A stretch of 6,264 nucleotides of DNA from Dehalococcoidia bacterium. Its GTDB lineage: Bacteria; Chloroflexota; Dehalococcoidia; Lucifugimonadales; Lucifugimonadaceae. The stretch is taken from assembly GCA_028278465.1 (NCBI GenBank), contig JANQEF010000141.1, forward strand, positions 1 to 6,264. The letters run 5' to 3'. The notes below the pieces were generated by a model. It saw only the letters and a list, made by a program, of their open reading frames with translations. It ran no database searches and was not told the DNA's origin. Below are positions 6,117-6,264 of this stretch, in pieces (within the stretch, counting starts at the first letter, position 1; each line of letters begins with the position of its first letter). The translations under genes were made by a program, and so were the position numbers.

Positions 6117-6249
6117 CGAGGGACCCGGTGGGCGGGGCGACCCACCTGAACCATTCGCTGCATCAGCTAGTGGCCGTTGACGGCCGCCGGTAGCAGCCGA
6201 CGAGTGGACCTGCGGTGTGGCGCGGCCCACCCCTCATCCGGGTCCTTCG
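6117..6249 (+). ncRNA. Candidate rod-like structured RNA downstream of secF, unassigned
   Basis: CGAGGGACCCGG (6117-6128) pairs over 12 bp, one of them G-U, with CCGGGTCCTTCG (6238-6249). Within it a nested series continues: 6129-6133 with 6225-6229, 6137-6139 with 6221-6223, 6142-6145 with 6217-6220, 6151-6161 with 6193-6207 (11 bp with a 4-nt bulge), and a terminal hairpin 6170-6176 with 6181-6187 closed by TTGA. In total about 42 base pairs stack into one long rod with internal loops. A competing local hairpin (GGTGGG 6127-6132 with CCCACC 6141-6146) is possible. I do not recognise the family: the conserved cores of SRP RNA, RNase P RNA, tmRNA and TPP riboswitches are not found. It may be a small RNA, the secDF 3' end, or the leader of the next gene. 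The pairing was worked out by eye, without energy calculation. Bases 6093-6116 appear featureless. Confidence 0.45.
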
Positions 6250-6264
6250 CTGCCACTCAGGACG

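Noticed and set aside
6141..6185. TPP riboswitch or SRP RNA core (CCACCTGAACC; GGTAGCAGCC)
   Set aside because: The CTGAGA and other required TPP elements are missing, and the SRP GGAA-type tetraloop context is absent; the resemblance is limited to short strings.
1..6264. Mobile elements, CRISPR, tRNA or rRNA
   Set aside because: No transposase, direct-repeat array, tRNA T-loop pattern or conserved rRNA stretch was found on either strand.

Overview
The window is GC-rich chromosomal DNA carrying ordinary bacterial housekeeping genes on both strands. The organism is inferred, not shown. The best clue is the Thr-Pro/Glu-Pro linker inside SecD, a type of linker common in Chloroflexota; together with the high GC and the gene mix this suggests a Chloroflexota bacterium (Dehalococcoidia or a SAR202-like lineage), at moderate to low confidence.

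Layout: (1) 2-388 (+), the 3' end of priA (replication restart helicase). (2) 398-994 (-), a degenerate response-regulator-like protein that converges on priA and has a recognisable promoter at 1078-1106. (3) 1233-1910 (+), def (peptide deformylase), with all catalytic motifs, a C-terminal extension of about 70 residues, and a 6-bp inverted repeat over its start codon. (4) 1919-2725 (-), a protein with two DUF427 domains, ending 8 bp from def. (5) 2726-3038, an intergenic region with two abutting short palindromes, an extended -10 promoter reading toward secD, a possible leader ORF and a hairpin followed by four T just ahead of secD. (6) 3039-5159 and 5160-6092 (+), secD and secF, adjacent with no gap and clearly one operon. 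(7) 6093-6264, a non-coding tail that can fold into a long rod-like RNA closed by a 12-bp helix.

Functionally, SecD and SecF form the membrane complex that uses the proton gradient to pull proteins out of the SecYEG channel. Deformylase removes the formyl group from new proteins, and PriA reloads replication forks. The common bacterial order priA-def-fmt is broken here: an opposite-strand gene lies between priA and def, and fmt does not follow def. I see no mobile element, CRISPR array, tRNA or rRNA. The parts least explained by known genes are the structured region after secF, the secD leader and the degenerate receiver protein.
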